Assembly: GCA_016716625.1 (NCBI GenBank)
Contig: JADJVJ010000006.1
Span: forward strand, 124,001 to 188,000
Length of the DNA: 64,000 bases
Direction of reading: 5' to 3'
From: Nostocoides sp.
GTDB lineage: Bacteria > Actinomycetota > Actinomycetes > Actinomycetales > Dermatophilaceae
The notes beneath the pieces are model-generated. The model did not search any database. It was not told where the DNA came from and saw nothing but the letters and a program-made list of their open reading frames with translations. Shown one piece after another: positions 9,407 through 17,952 of the stretch. The stretch's first letter is position 1. Every line of letters starts with the position of its first letter. The position numbers were made by a program, and so were the translations under genes.

Positions 9407-9844
9407 GTGCAGAAGAGCCCGGGCGGACCGCCGGTCGCCTCCTTCGAGTCGGTTTCCTTCGCGTACGGGTCCCGGAAGGTTCTCGACTCGCTCACCTTGG
9501 CCATGCCGCCCGGGATCACTGCCCTTCTCGGACCCAACGGGGCCGGTAAGACGACCGTTCTCAGGCTTCTCGCCACGGTGCGACGACCGGACTCCGGGTC
9601 GGTGGTCGTCTTGGGCTCCTCGACCGCGGAGCACGACCTTGACTCGGTACGCAGCGCGCTGGGATACCTACCGCAGGACGCCCAATGGCCGGGGCGCCTC
9701 ACTGTCGCCCAGTTCATGCAGCTCATGTGCTGGTTGCGCAAGGTGGACCAGACGCCTACCCGCATCGATCGCACCCTGTCGGACTGGCCGACTTCGGGCG
9801 ACGGCGGCTTGGCGAGCTATCCGGTGGTGAACACCGAAAGGTGA
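9407..9844 (+). pseudogene. ABC transporter ATPase, N-terminal part, frameshifted
   Basis: Begins at a GTG ten bases after the secreted-protein gene. It contains Walker A GPNGAGKTT and a Q-loop (GYLPQDAQ) but loses frame before the signature motif. Restoring one G near 9778-9784 (CTG-TCGGA to CTGGTCGGA) would join it to the downstream frame (LVGLADFGRRRLGELSGGE). Subfamily resembles drug or lantibiotic exporters of Gram-positives. As sequenced, the fragment cannot bind ATP productively. Confidence 0.7.
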
Positions 9845-10899
9845 TGATTGCGCAGACCTTGCTGCATGAGCCGAGCCTCCTCATTCTCGACGAACCCACT
9901 GCCGGGCTCGACCCCCGGCAGCGGGTCGCGGTCCGAGAGACCCTGAAGGGGATGCGTCCGGCAACCTCGACGATCATCAGCACGCACATGCTCGAAGATG
10001 TAGCCGACCTCGCCGATCACGTGCTCGTCCTTGACGGCGGATCCATCGTGTTCGCCGGATCCCCCGATGACCTTGCCAATCTCCGAGGCCTCCCGGGGGA
10101 TCCCAACCCGCTGCCGTGTTGCGTGGCCCTGGCCGCCATCCTCGCCGCCGCCCTCGTCGGCGGCCTCCTCGGAACCACGAATGCTCGCGGCCTAGAGCCG
10201 GTCGTTGCTGTGGTCGCGATCCTCGCACTGATCTACGGGGTGCGCCTCGCCGGCGGACGCACCCTCATTGACATCGGCGGAGTTTCCGTGGTGCTAATCG
10301 GAGTGCGCCACCGATCGGTCGTGACATTGTGGCAAATGGCGTTCTACCTCAGCTTGATCGGGACGTTGTCCCTCGCCCTGACGAGTTCCTGGACGCGTTC
10401 GAAAGCCAGGATGGTGCTCGCGATCGGGGCGACCGCATTGGTTGGGCTGTCGTTGGTGGTGGCTGTCCCAGTGCGCTTCGAGGGGAGCCCGAACCAGTGG
10501 GTGTGCGACCCCGCGACCCCTAGGGTCTGTGTCTCTGCGGAGGACGCTAACCGGCTGGCCGAGTACGCCCCCGCCGTCCGCCGGATCGCCAAAGTCGCAC
10601 CGCTTGTGGGCCTGGAGACCCACGCGGAGTACCGCCAGACCGTAGGCATCACCTCCGGGCCTGGGTCCTTCTCCTTAGACCCAGCCCTCAGCATGCATCA
10701 GCTCACCTTCGACTTCGTGCAGTTCTCGGTGCCGTGCTCGGGCCAGTGGGGGACAGCGCAACTCGATGATGCAGACATGGTTGCGGACTGGCTGCGGGCT
10801 GAGCTCTCCCTGCCGATGAGCGTCTTGGGGCAAGAACGTGGACGCCCGAGCGTGGAAGACGCGCGCGCTGCCCTCGATCGCCTTGAGTGTTCACCGTGA
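9780..10899 (+). pseudogene. ABC ATPase C-terminal half fused to an ABC permease remnant
   Basis: Continuation of the frameshifted ATPase: signature LSGGEHRKV, Walker B LLILDEPTAGLD and H-loop ISTHMLED. After DDLANLRG the frame runs directly into hydrophobic segments (VALAAILAAALVGGLLG, VVAVVAILALIYG, LIGTLSLALTSSW, MVLAIGATALVGLSLVVAV). An outer domain with CDPATPRVCVSAEDANRL follows, typical of the permease partner in such exporters. The permease N-terminus is missing, so a deletion seems to have joined the two genes. Probably non-functional. An open frame exists from 9685, but its first part is out-of-frame sequence. Confidence 0.6.
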
Positions 10900-10958
10900 G
10901 GGGCCCTTATCTGCTGCTCCGCTCTCTCAGCCTCCTGCCGAGCGCATCGCTCGCCACG

Positions 10959-11646
10959 GCCCTCTCCCTGCTGCGCAACGGGTGCGAACGCGACGGCATA
11001 CTCCCCGGCGGACTCAACGTGCCCCGGCGAGCGGCCGCGCTCAAGGCGAGTCTGGACGCCGAGACCGACGAGCACGACCCGCTCCGGGCCATGGACTGGG
11101 TCAACCTCTATGCCTTGGCGGTGAACGAGGAGAACGCCTCCGGTGGCCGGGTGGTCACCGCACCGACGAACGGCGCCGCCGGGATCATCCCCGCGGGGAG
11201 CCGGCGAGGACGGCATCATCAACTTCCTGCTCGCTGCGGGCGCGATCGGCATCCTCGTCAAGCTCGGCGCCTCGATCTCCGGCGCCGAGGTGGTCTGCCA
11301 GGGCGAGGTCGGCTCCGCGTGCGCCATGGCCGCGGCCGGTCTCGCCGAAGCCGTGGGCTGCAGCCCCGAACAGGTGGAGAATGCCGCCGAGGTCGGCATC
11401 GAGCACAACCTGGGGCTCACCTGTGACCCCGTGGCCGGTCTCGTCCAGATTCCGTGCATCGAGCGCAACACCATCGCGGCGGTCAAGGCGATCAATGCCG
11501 CCCGGCTCGTCCGGCGCGGCGACGGGACGCATTCGGTGAGCCTGGACCAGGCCATCGAGACGATGCGGCGGACCGGTCGAGACATGAAGAGCCAGTACAA
11601 GGAGACCTCGCGCGGAGGCCTTGCCGTGACCGTCATCGAGTGCTGA
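10959..11646 (+). pseudogene. sdaA: L-serine dehydratase remnant (5'-truncated, internal deletion)
   Basis: L-serine ammonia-lyase converts serine to pyruvate, the exit step of betaine catabolism via glycine and serine. Only the C-terminal part remains. The first frame reads NGCERDGILPGGL through VNLYALAVNEENASGGRVVTAPTNGAAGIIPA. Near 11195 about ten codons appear lost and the frame changes. The second frame reads EDGIINFLLAAGAIG, SISGAEVVCQGEVGSACAMAAAGL and CIERNTIAAVKAINAARL and ends at a normal C-terminus (ETSRGGLAVTVIEC). The N-terminal domain with the SSSHTVGPM block is absent; its place is taken by the lower-GC ABC segment. Confidence 0.85.
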
Positions 11647-11701
11647 ACGGGCCGGCCGGCGACCCGTGACAGACCCCCCGGAATCTGGCACCATTGGTGC
11701 G

Positions 11702-11707
11702 TATCGT
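11702..11707 (+). promoter_or_regulatory. -10 box of the dimethylglycine dehydrogenase gene
   Basis: TATCGT, with the operator-like 17-mer starting 8 nt downstream at the expected transcription start. A GCACC-ATT-GGTGC dyad (11688-11700) lies just upstream. Confidence 0.4.
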
Positions 11708-11714
11708 GCGACGT

Positions 11715-11731
11715 GTTGCGCATAGCGCACC
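11715..11731. promoter_or_regulatory. Candidate betaine-locus operator, site 3
   Basis: GTTGCGCATAGCGCACC, with a perfect TGCGC-ATA-GCGCA core. It is identical to site 1 (5735-5751) over its first 11 bases. Confidence 0.55.
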
Positions 11732-11748
11732 CCTGCGAAAGGACCGAC

Positions 11749-14270
11749 ATGGCCACCCTCCCCGAGCGCGCCCGCGTCGTCGTCATTGGGGCCGGAATCG
11801 CCGGCAACAGTGTCGTCTACCACCTCGCCGAACTGGGGTGGACCGACATCGTCCAGATCGACAAGGGCCCGCTGCCCAACCCCGGCGGGTCCACCGGGCA
11901 CGCGAGCAACTTCATCTTCCTCGTCGACCACAACCGCGAGAACTCCGAGATCACCCACGACTCGCTGCGGCAGTACAAGGAGATGGGGGTCTTCACCCAG
12001 TCCGGGGGCTACGAGGTCGCCCGCACGGAAGAGCGCATGGAGGAACTCCGCCGCCGGATGTCCTCGGCCAAGGCCTGGGGTGTGGACGCCTCCATGGTCA
12101 CGCCCGCGGAGGTCGCCGAGCGTGTCCCCTTCCTCGACCCCGACGTCATCATCGGCGGCCTCTGGCAGGAGGGCGTCGGTGTCGTGGACTCACTGCGCGC
12201 CGGCACGATCATGCGGGACGCGGCCGTCGCCAAGGGTGCGGTGACCACCGTCCCCAACGTGGAGGTGCACTCCATGGAGGTCGTCGAGGGCCGCATCCGC
12301 GCCCTGGAGACCAGCGCCGGCCGGATCGAGGCCGAGCACGTCGTCATCGCCACCGGAATCTGGTCCTATGCCCTGGCCCGGATGGCCGGCGCCGAGATCC
12401 CACTCACCCCGGCCGTCCACCAGATGATCTCGGTCGGCCCGCTGCCGGCCCTCGCCGAGAAGCCGGGCGAGATCTCCTTCCCCATCATCCGCGACATGGA
12501 CACCCTCTGCTACGAGCGCCAGCACGGGTCGGACATGGAGGTCGGCTCCTACGCCCACCGGGCGATCCTGCACGACGTCGAGGAGATCCCGAGCATCGAG
12601 CAGGCCAAGCTCTCCCCCACCGAGATGCCGTTCACCGAGGAGGACTTCGACCCCAGCTCGAGCAGGCCCTCGAACTCATGCCCGAACTGCTCGGCGACGA
12701 GGGGGCCGAGATCCGCTACGCCATCAACGGCCTGCTCTCGCTCACCGTTGACGGGCATGCCATCGTCGGCGAGACCCCCGAGGTCAAGGGCCTGTGGTCC
12801 TGCGCGGCCGTCTGGATCAAGGAGGGCCCCGGCACCGGTCGGGCCATCGCCGAGATGATGACCCGCGGCTGGTCCGACATCGATATGAGCCACTCGGACG
12901 CCTCCCGGTTCTGGCCGCACCAGAAGACCCGCGCCCAGGTCAAGGCGCGCACCGGTGAGGCCTTCATCAAGACCTACGGCATCGTCCACCCCGCCGAGCA
13001 GTACCTCTCCGGCCGTGACCTGCGCCTTTCCCCCATGCACGCCCAGGAGCGCGAGCTCGGGGCGGTCTTCTTCGAGACCGCTGGCTGGGAGCGGCCGCAC
13101 TGGTACGCCTCAAACGAGGGCCTCCTCGGTGAGTATGGCGAGCAGGTCATGCCCCGCGAGCACGAGTGGGACAGCCGCTGGTGGAGCCCCATCATCAACG
13201 CCGAACACCTGGCCATGCGGGAGCGGGCCGCGATGGTCGACCTCACCGCATTCGCGATCTTCGACGTCATCGGGCCGCGCGCGCTTGAGGCCGTCCAGCG
13301 GATCATCGTCGCCCAGGCGGACGTGCCGATCGGACGGGTCGTCTACACCCCGGTCCTCGACGACCGCGGCGGCTTCCGCTCCGACCTCACCGTCATGCGC
13401 ATCGCGCACGACCGCTTCCGGGTCGTCACCGGCGGCGCCCACGGCATGGCCGACTACAAGTGGTTCAGCGACCGGATGCCCGCCGACGGCGGCGCCGTCA
13501 TCGTCGACCTCACCTCCTCCTGGACCACCGTGGGCCTGTGGGGACCCAAGGCCCTGGACATCCTCGGCTCGATCACCGACGCCGACATCTCCAAGGACGC
13601 CTTCAAGTTCGGGACCTGCAAGAACATCGAGATCGGCAACCTGCCCGTGCTCGCCTCGCGGATCTCGTATGTCGGTGAGTTCGGCTGGGAGCTCTACGCC
13701 CCCATGGAGATGGGTGCCGCGCTCTGGTCGCGGATTCACCAGGCCGGAGCCCCGCATGGTCTGGTCCCGGCCGGCATCGGCGTCTACGGCACGACCGGCC
13801 GCATCGAGAAGGGCTACCGGGCCTACGGCGCCGAGCTCGACGGCGCCCGCAACCTCTTCGACGTCGGCATGGAGCGCAAGAAGCTCAAGGACGCCGACTT
13901 CGTCGGCCGGGAAGCCCTCGAGCGGCAGGCGGGCGAGGAGCGCAAGACCATCCTCTGCACCCTCACCGTGGACCACCACGAGAGCGCGAGCGGCATGAAG
14001 CGCTACATGCTCGGCGGCGAGCCGATCCTCAACCCGGACGGCAGCCTGCTCACCGACGGCTACGGCCACCACCCGTACGTCACCACCGCCGGTTCGGCCC
14101 CGAGCCTCGGCAAGCACGTCCTCATGGCGTTCCTGCCGGTCGAGCGTGCCGTGCTCGGAGCAAAGCTCGCGGTGTCTTACATGGAGGAGCTCTACCCGGT
14201 GACCGTGGAGTCGGTCGACGCGACTTCCCTCTTCGACCCCGACAACCTGCGGATCCGGGGGCTTGCATGA
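11749..14270 (+). pseudogene. Dimethylglycine/sarcosine dehydrogenase (FAD, folate-binding GcvT-type), single frameshift
   Basis: Two-domain flavoenzyme of about 840 residues that demethylates dimethylglycine or sarcosine, passing the methyl carbon to tetrahydrofolate and electrons to ETF. The N-terminal oxidoreductase half starts with VVVIGAGIAGNSVVYHL and has the GGSTGHASN motif, whose His is the covalent FAD site in this family. The C-terminal aminomethyltransferase half includes YVGEFGWELYAP and GTTGRIEKGYRAYGAEL. The frame breaks at the CCCC run 12651-12654 (EEDFDP then QLEQALELMPELL); one extra C would repair it. The start ATG has a GAAAGGA site. It overlaps etfB by four bases (ATGA). 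A dehydrogenase rather than an H2O2-forming oxidase is inferred from the coupled etf genes. Confidence 0.85.
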
Positions 14271-15039
14271 CGAACGTCCTCGTCTGCGTCAAGCGGGTCG
14301 TCGACGCCAGCGGTGAGGTCGTGCTCACCGCTGACGGGATGGCCGTCGATGGCCGCTACGCCGGGTACACCACCTCGGCCCACGAGGAGTCCGCCGTGGC
14401 CCTGGCGGTCGAGGTCGCTTCGGGCAGTGGCGGCATCGTCACGGTGCTCTCCGTGGGGTCGGTCGACGCCGTCGAGCAGATCCGTGGAGCGATTGCCGTC
14501 GGGGCCACCGATGGAGTGCTCGTCGAGGCCGATGCCGACGTCCTCGGCCCGGCGGACGTGGCTGCCGCGATCGCCGAGGTTATCCGGGCGAGGGAGGCCA
14601 GCGGGACGACATACGACCTGGTTCTTGTCGGCAACGACGCCGCGGACAGTGGTGACTTTCAGGTCGGGGTCCGGCTCGCCTACGCCCTCGGCCGGCCGGT
14701 GGTTGCCGGGATGAAGACCGTGACCGTCGACTCCGGCACAGCCACCCTGACCGGGGACGGACCGGCGGGCACCGAGGTGTACCAGGTCTCGCTGCCCGCG
14801 GTGGTGTCCATCCTCGAAGGTGGCGCGAGCGTGAAGTACCCCTCGGTGGTCGGCCGGATGAAGGCCAAGAAGGCCGAGGTGGAGACGGTGACCTGGTCGG
14901 GCACCCCGCAAGGCAACGGCCGGGCCGGTCTTGAGGTGCCGCCCCCGCCGCCGAGTCAGGTCACCGTGCTCGGCGAGGGCCGGGGGCCGCCCCCGCGGTG
15001 GTCGAGGTTCTCAAGCAGCTGGGAGTGGTGTCGCGATGA
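14267..15039 (+). CDS. etfB: Electron transfer flavoprotein beta subunit (frameshift near 3' end)
   Basis: Beta subunit of ETF, accepting electrons from the upstream dehydrogenase. It starts with MTNVLVCVKRVVD and has VGNDAADSGDFQVGVRLAYALGRP and the SVKYPSVVGRMKAKK segment. The true ending (PAVVEVLKQLGVVSR then TGA at 15037-15039) is in another frame. One extra G in the GGGGG run at 14982-14986 restores it, and the TGA then overlaps the etfA ATG at 15036. As sequenced, translation would continue to 15376 in the wrong frame and the last 18 or so residues are lost. Confidence 0.85.
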
Positions 15040-16001
15040 GTGTTGTCGTCGTCGTGGAAGTCGAGGACTCGCGCGCCTCACTGGTCTCCCAGGAGACCCT
15101 CACCTTCGCCCGAGACCTGGCTGCGTTGGGGGCCGGCGAACTGCACGCCGTGATCGTCGGCGCCTGCACCGAGGGCGTCATCGCCGACTGCCGCGCGCAG
15201 GGGGTCATCGCCCTTCACACCGCCGACAACCCGGAACTGGCCCGGTATGCCGCCGCGGCCTGGGCCGCCGTCGTCGAGGCGTCCGGGCGGGCGGCGCGTG
15301 CCGACCTCGTCATCGCGCCCGGCACGAGCCGCGGCAACGAGATCCTCGCCCACGTCGCCGCGCGCCGGGGACTTGAGATGGCCGCCAATGTCGTGCGGGT
15401 GGAGTCGGTCCAGCCGCTGCGCGTGGTGCGCCAGGTCGTCGGAGGGTCGGTGCTGGAGACCTCCTCGGTGTCGAGCCGGGTGCGGCTCATGACCATGGCG
15501 GGGCATGCCGTCGAGCCGGTGCCGGCCGCGACTCCCGGCGCTGCCGAGGTGCGGCCGCTCGCGGTGACCATCGCCGCCGAGGATCTACGGGCCAAGGTGG
15601 TCCGGGTCGAGGAGCGCGTCGGCGGGGACACCTCCGGTCTGACCTCCGCCCGGGTCGTGGTCGGGGCGGGACGCGGCGCCGGTGGACCGGAGGGGTTCGA
15701 CGGGGTCATCGCGCTCGCCGAACGCCTCGGCGGCGCCCTCGGAGTCTCCCGCGTCGTCACCTCACTCGGCTGGCGCCCGCACCACGAACAGGTCGGCCAG
15801 ACCGGATCGCGGATCTCGCCGGACCTCTACATTCCGTGCGGCATCTCCGGGGCCATCCAGCACTGGGCGGGGTGCGCGTCGAGCAAGACCATCCTCGCGA
15901 TCAACACCGACCCGGACGCGCCGATGATGACCAAGGCGGACTACGCCGTCGTCGGCGACATGCACGAGGTGGTCCCGGCGATCCTCGAGGCGCTCAACTG
16001 A
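15036..16001 (+). CDS. etfA: Electron transfer flavoprotein alpha subunit
   Basis: FAD-carrying ETF subunit, 321 residues. The C-terminal FAD-binding block is intact (VGQTGSRISPDLYIPCGISGAIQH, then ILAINTDPDAPMM and the closing DYAVVGDMHEVVPAILEAL). Start ATG overlaps the etfB stop. With etfB it would carry electrons from dimethylglycine/sarcosine oxidation to the quinone pool via an ETF-quinone oxidoreductase not seen here. Confidence 0.92.
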   Translation: MSVVVVVEVEDSRASLVSQETLTFARDLAALGAGELHAVIVGACTEGVIADCRAQGVIALHTADNPELARYAAAAWAAVVEASGRAARADLVIAPGTSRGNEILAHVAARRGLEMAANVVRVESVQPLRVVRQVVGGSVLETSSVSSRVRLMTMAGHAVEPVPAATPGAAEVRPLAVTIAAEDLRAKVVRVEERVGGDTSGLTSARVVVGAGRGAGGPEGFDGVIALAERLGGALGVSRVVTSLGWRPHHEQVGQTGSRISPDLYIPCGISGAIQHWAGCASSKTILAINTDPDAPMMTKADYAVVGDMHEVVPAILEALN

Positions 16002-16026
16002 CGGCTGAGGCGGCCTGGTCGAACGC

Positions 16027-16636
16027 CTAGGCCGCGCGGACGAAGGCGATCACCGCGTCGGCCACCATCTGCACGGCGATCGCCGAGAGCAGCAGCCCGG
16101 CGATCCGCGAGAGCAGCACGATCCCCGACTCCCCGAGCAAGCGACCGAGCGGACCGGCGAAGTGCAGCGTGAGCCAGACGACGAGGAGGGCGGCCACGAG
16201 CGCCAAACCGACGGCCACCCAGGACCCCTCGGTTTTGCGCGTTCTTCACCGCGAGCATGGTGGCGACAAAGGGGCCCGGGCCGGCGAGCAGCGGGGTACC
16301 CAGCGGCACGAGGGCGACATACACCCCGACGTCGGCGTTCTGCTCGCCCTCACGACCCACCATGAGTTGAAGGGCCACGATGAGCAGGAGCAGCCCACCG
16401 GCGCCCTGAAGCGCGGGCAGCGAGATGTGCAGGTAGTCGAGGATGCGCTGCCCGAACACGGCGAACGAGGCGATGACGCCGAGGGCCACCAGGGACGCCC
16501 GCCGCGCCGCCGCCACCTGGGCACTCCGCGACAGCCGGCCGGTCAGGGAGAGGAAGATGGGGATCGCGCCCGGAGGATCCAAGATGACGATGAGCGTGAC
16601 AAACGTGGCCGAGAACACGGTCCAGTCGAAGCTCAC
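16027..16636 (-). pseudogene. MarC-family integral membrane protein, frameshifted
   Basis: About 200 residues with six hydrophobic segments, of the MarC/NAAT family (function poorly defined). The first frame gives SFDWTVFSATFVTLIVILDPPGAIPIFLSLTG and continues to TMLAVKNAQ. The second frame gives GSWVAVGLALVAALLVVWLTLHF to the end. The break lies near 16226-16240 and needs one base removed or two added, unlike the upstream single-base losses. Start GTG at 16636 is chosen because a TACGCT -10 box ends 6 nt before it. Confidence 0.75.
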
Positions 16637-16642
16637 CCTCCC

Positions 16643-16648
16643 AGCGTA
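16643..16648 (-). promoter_or_regulatory. Leaderless-type -10 box of the marC-like gene
   Basis: TACGCT on the minus strand, ending 6 nt before the GTG start. Confidence 0.5.
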
Positions 16649-16704
16649 ATGACCGGCCCGGGCCGCCGGTGAGGCTGAGCGCGACGGCAGGGCAGCGGTC
16701 CCGC

Positions 16705-17754
16705 CTAACGCCGGGGCATGAGCACCGTGTAGTCGAGGTCGAGCACGGCATCCGCAAGGAACTTGCCGTCCTCGTCCTTGTGTGGGAACCCTTCTGCCGG
16801 GCGGTTCTTCAGGCCGACGCTGCGGAGCCGAAGCGCGCCGACGTCCGTTCGGCCGGGCAGCTCGATGCGCTCCAGCACCTCGGACCACGCATAGATCGTG
16901 TCGCCGGCGAACGTCGGGTTGGCGTGAGTGCCACCGTTGATCGCCAGCACCCACTGGGCGTTGCCGAGCCCGTTGTGGGAGAGCGCCCGGGCGATGGAGA
17001 TGACGTGCCCGCCATAGACGATCCGCCGCCCGAACCGCCCCTGGCTCTCGACATGCTGGTTGAAGTGCACCTTGGCGGTGTTGTGCCACAGCCGGGTGGC
17101 GAGCATGTGTTCGGCTTCCTCGACCGTGGTCCCGTCGACGTGGTCGATCCGCTCGCCGACCTCGTAGTCGTCCCACAGGTGCGGGCTGCCCGCGCTCGCC
17201 GTGTCGTATGCCGTGGCGTGCAGCCCCTCGGGTACGACGAGGTCGGCGGGCGCCACCGCGGACGGCAAGTCGGGGATGACCGGCTCGGGGGTGGGGCTCG
17301 CCTCGTCTCGTTTGCGGACCATGACCCAGCGGACGTAGTCGAGGACCACCTCGCCGGCTGCGTTCCTCCCGGTGGAGTGGACGTAGACGACGCCGGTCTT
17401 GCCGTCCCGGTTGGCCTTGAGCCCGATGACCTCGCTGCGCGCGCTCAGGGTGTCCCCGGCATACACCGGGGCGAGGAAGCGGCAGCTGGCGTAGCCGAGG
17501 TTGGCGACCGCGTTGAGCGAGATCTCCGGCACGGTTTTACCGAAGACCGTGTGGAAGACCAGCAGCGGGTCCAGCGGCGCGCGCGGCAAACCCATGCCCT
17601 GGGCGAAGGTCGCCCCGGAGGTCAGCGCAAACCGGCTGCCATAGAGCGCCGTGTAGAGCGCCGCGTCGCCCTCGGTCACCGTGCGCGGGCTCGTATGGAC
17701 GAGGTCCTGCCCGATCGCGAAGTCCTCGAAAAAGTTGCCGGGGTTCGTCTTCAC
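16705..17754 (-). CDS. MaoC-like dehydratase, probable mesaconyl-CoA hydratase
   Basis: 349 residues with two hot-dog (MaoC) modules. The N-terminal module starts FFEDFAIGQDLVHTSPRTVTEGDAALYTALYGSRF-like; the C-terminal module contains VHFNQHVESQGRFGRRIVYGGHVISIARAL and GGTHANPTFAGDTIYAWSEVLERI. Length and pattern fit mesaconyl-C1-CoA hydratase (beta-methylmalyl-CoA dehydratase) of the ethylmalonyl-CoA pathway. The two HpcH-type lyases at 30.7-32.6 kb support that reading, though the pathway's diagnostic reductase (ccr) is not in the window. GTG start at 17754 with a GAGGAT -10 box 6 nt upstream. Divergent from glpK. Confidence 0.75.
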   Translation of the reverse strand: MKTNPGNFFEDFAIGQDLVHTSPRTVTEGDAALYTALYGSRFALTSGATFAQGMGLPRAPLDPLLVFHTVFGKTVPEISLNAVANLGYASCRFLAPVYAGDTLSARSEVIGLKANRDGKTGVVYVHSTGRNAAGEVVLDYVRWVMVRKRDEASPTPEPVIPDLPSAVAPADLVVPEGLHATAYDTASAGSPHLWDDYEVGERIDHVDGTTVEEAEHMLATRLWHNTAKVHFNQHVESQGRFGRRIVYGGHVISIARALSHNGLGNAQWVLAINGGTHANPTFAGDTIYAWSEVLERIELPGRTDVGALRLRSVGLKNRPAEGFPHKDEDGKFLADAVLDLDYTVLMPRR

Positions 17755-17760
17755 CCTCCC

Positions 17761-17766
17761 ATCCTC
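17761..17766 (-). promoter_or_regulatory. Leaderless-type -10 box of the MaoC-like gene
   Basis: GAGGAT on the minus strand, ending 6 nt before the GTG start. Confidence 0.4.
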
Positions 17767-17839
17767 CCCGAGTGGGCGGCTCCCCGGGTCGTGAAGTGGG
17801 TCATAGGCCGCGCCCTTTGCTCCCCCGCATCCTTCGTGA

Positions 17840-17893
17840 CGGAGATCGGTGAGTATGCCGGAGAACGTTCTCCGGCATACTCACCGATCTCCG
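17840..17893. repeat. 54-bp perfect palindrome between the MaoC-like gene and glpK
   Basis: Each 27-base arm is an exact reverse complement of the other, with no spacer; the centre is GAGAAC|GTTCTC at 17861-17872. The left arm includes GATCGGTGAGTATGCCGG. It lies in the 198-base divergent promoter region. The outer arm sequence resembles the arm of the hairpin at 43621-43672. Confidence 0.85.
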
Positions 17894-17939
17894 GCAACCA
17901 AGGGGCGCCGAGCAGCAAGGCCAACCGGGGCACACGGCA

Positions 17940-17945
17940 TACGCT
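17940..17945 (+). promoter_or_regulatory. Leaderless-type -10 box of glpK
   Basis: TACGCT, ending 7 nt before the ATG; it overlaps an ACGGCATAC motif (17934-17942). Confidence 0.5.
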
Positions 17946-17952
17946 GAGGGCC

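Noticed and set aside
850..15039. Programmed ribosomal frameshifting as explanation for the breaks in betB, the dehydrogenase and etfB
   Set aside because: No slippery heptamer or conserved stimulatory structure is seen and these families are not known to use it; decay or base-calling loss is simpler.
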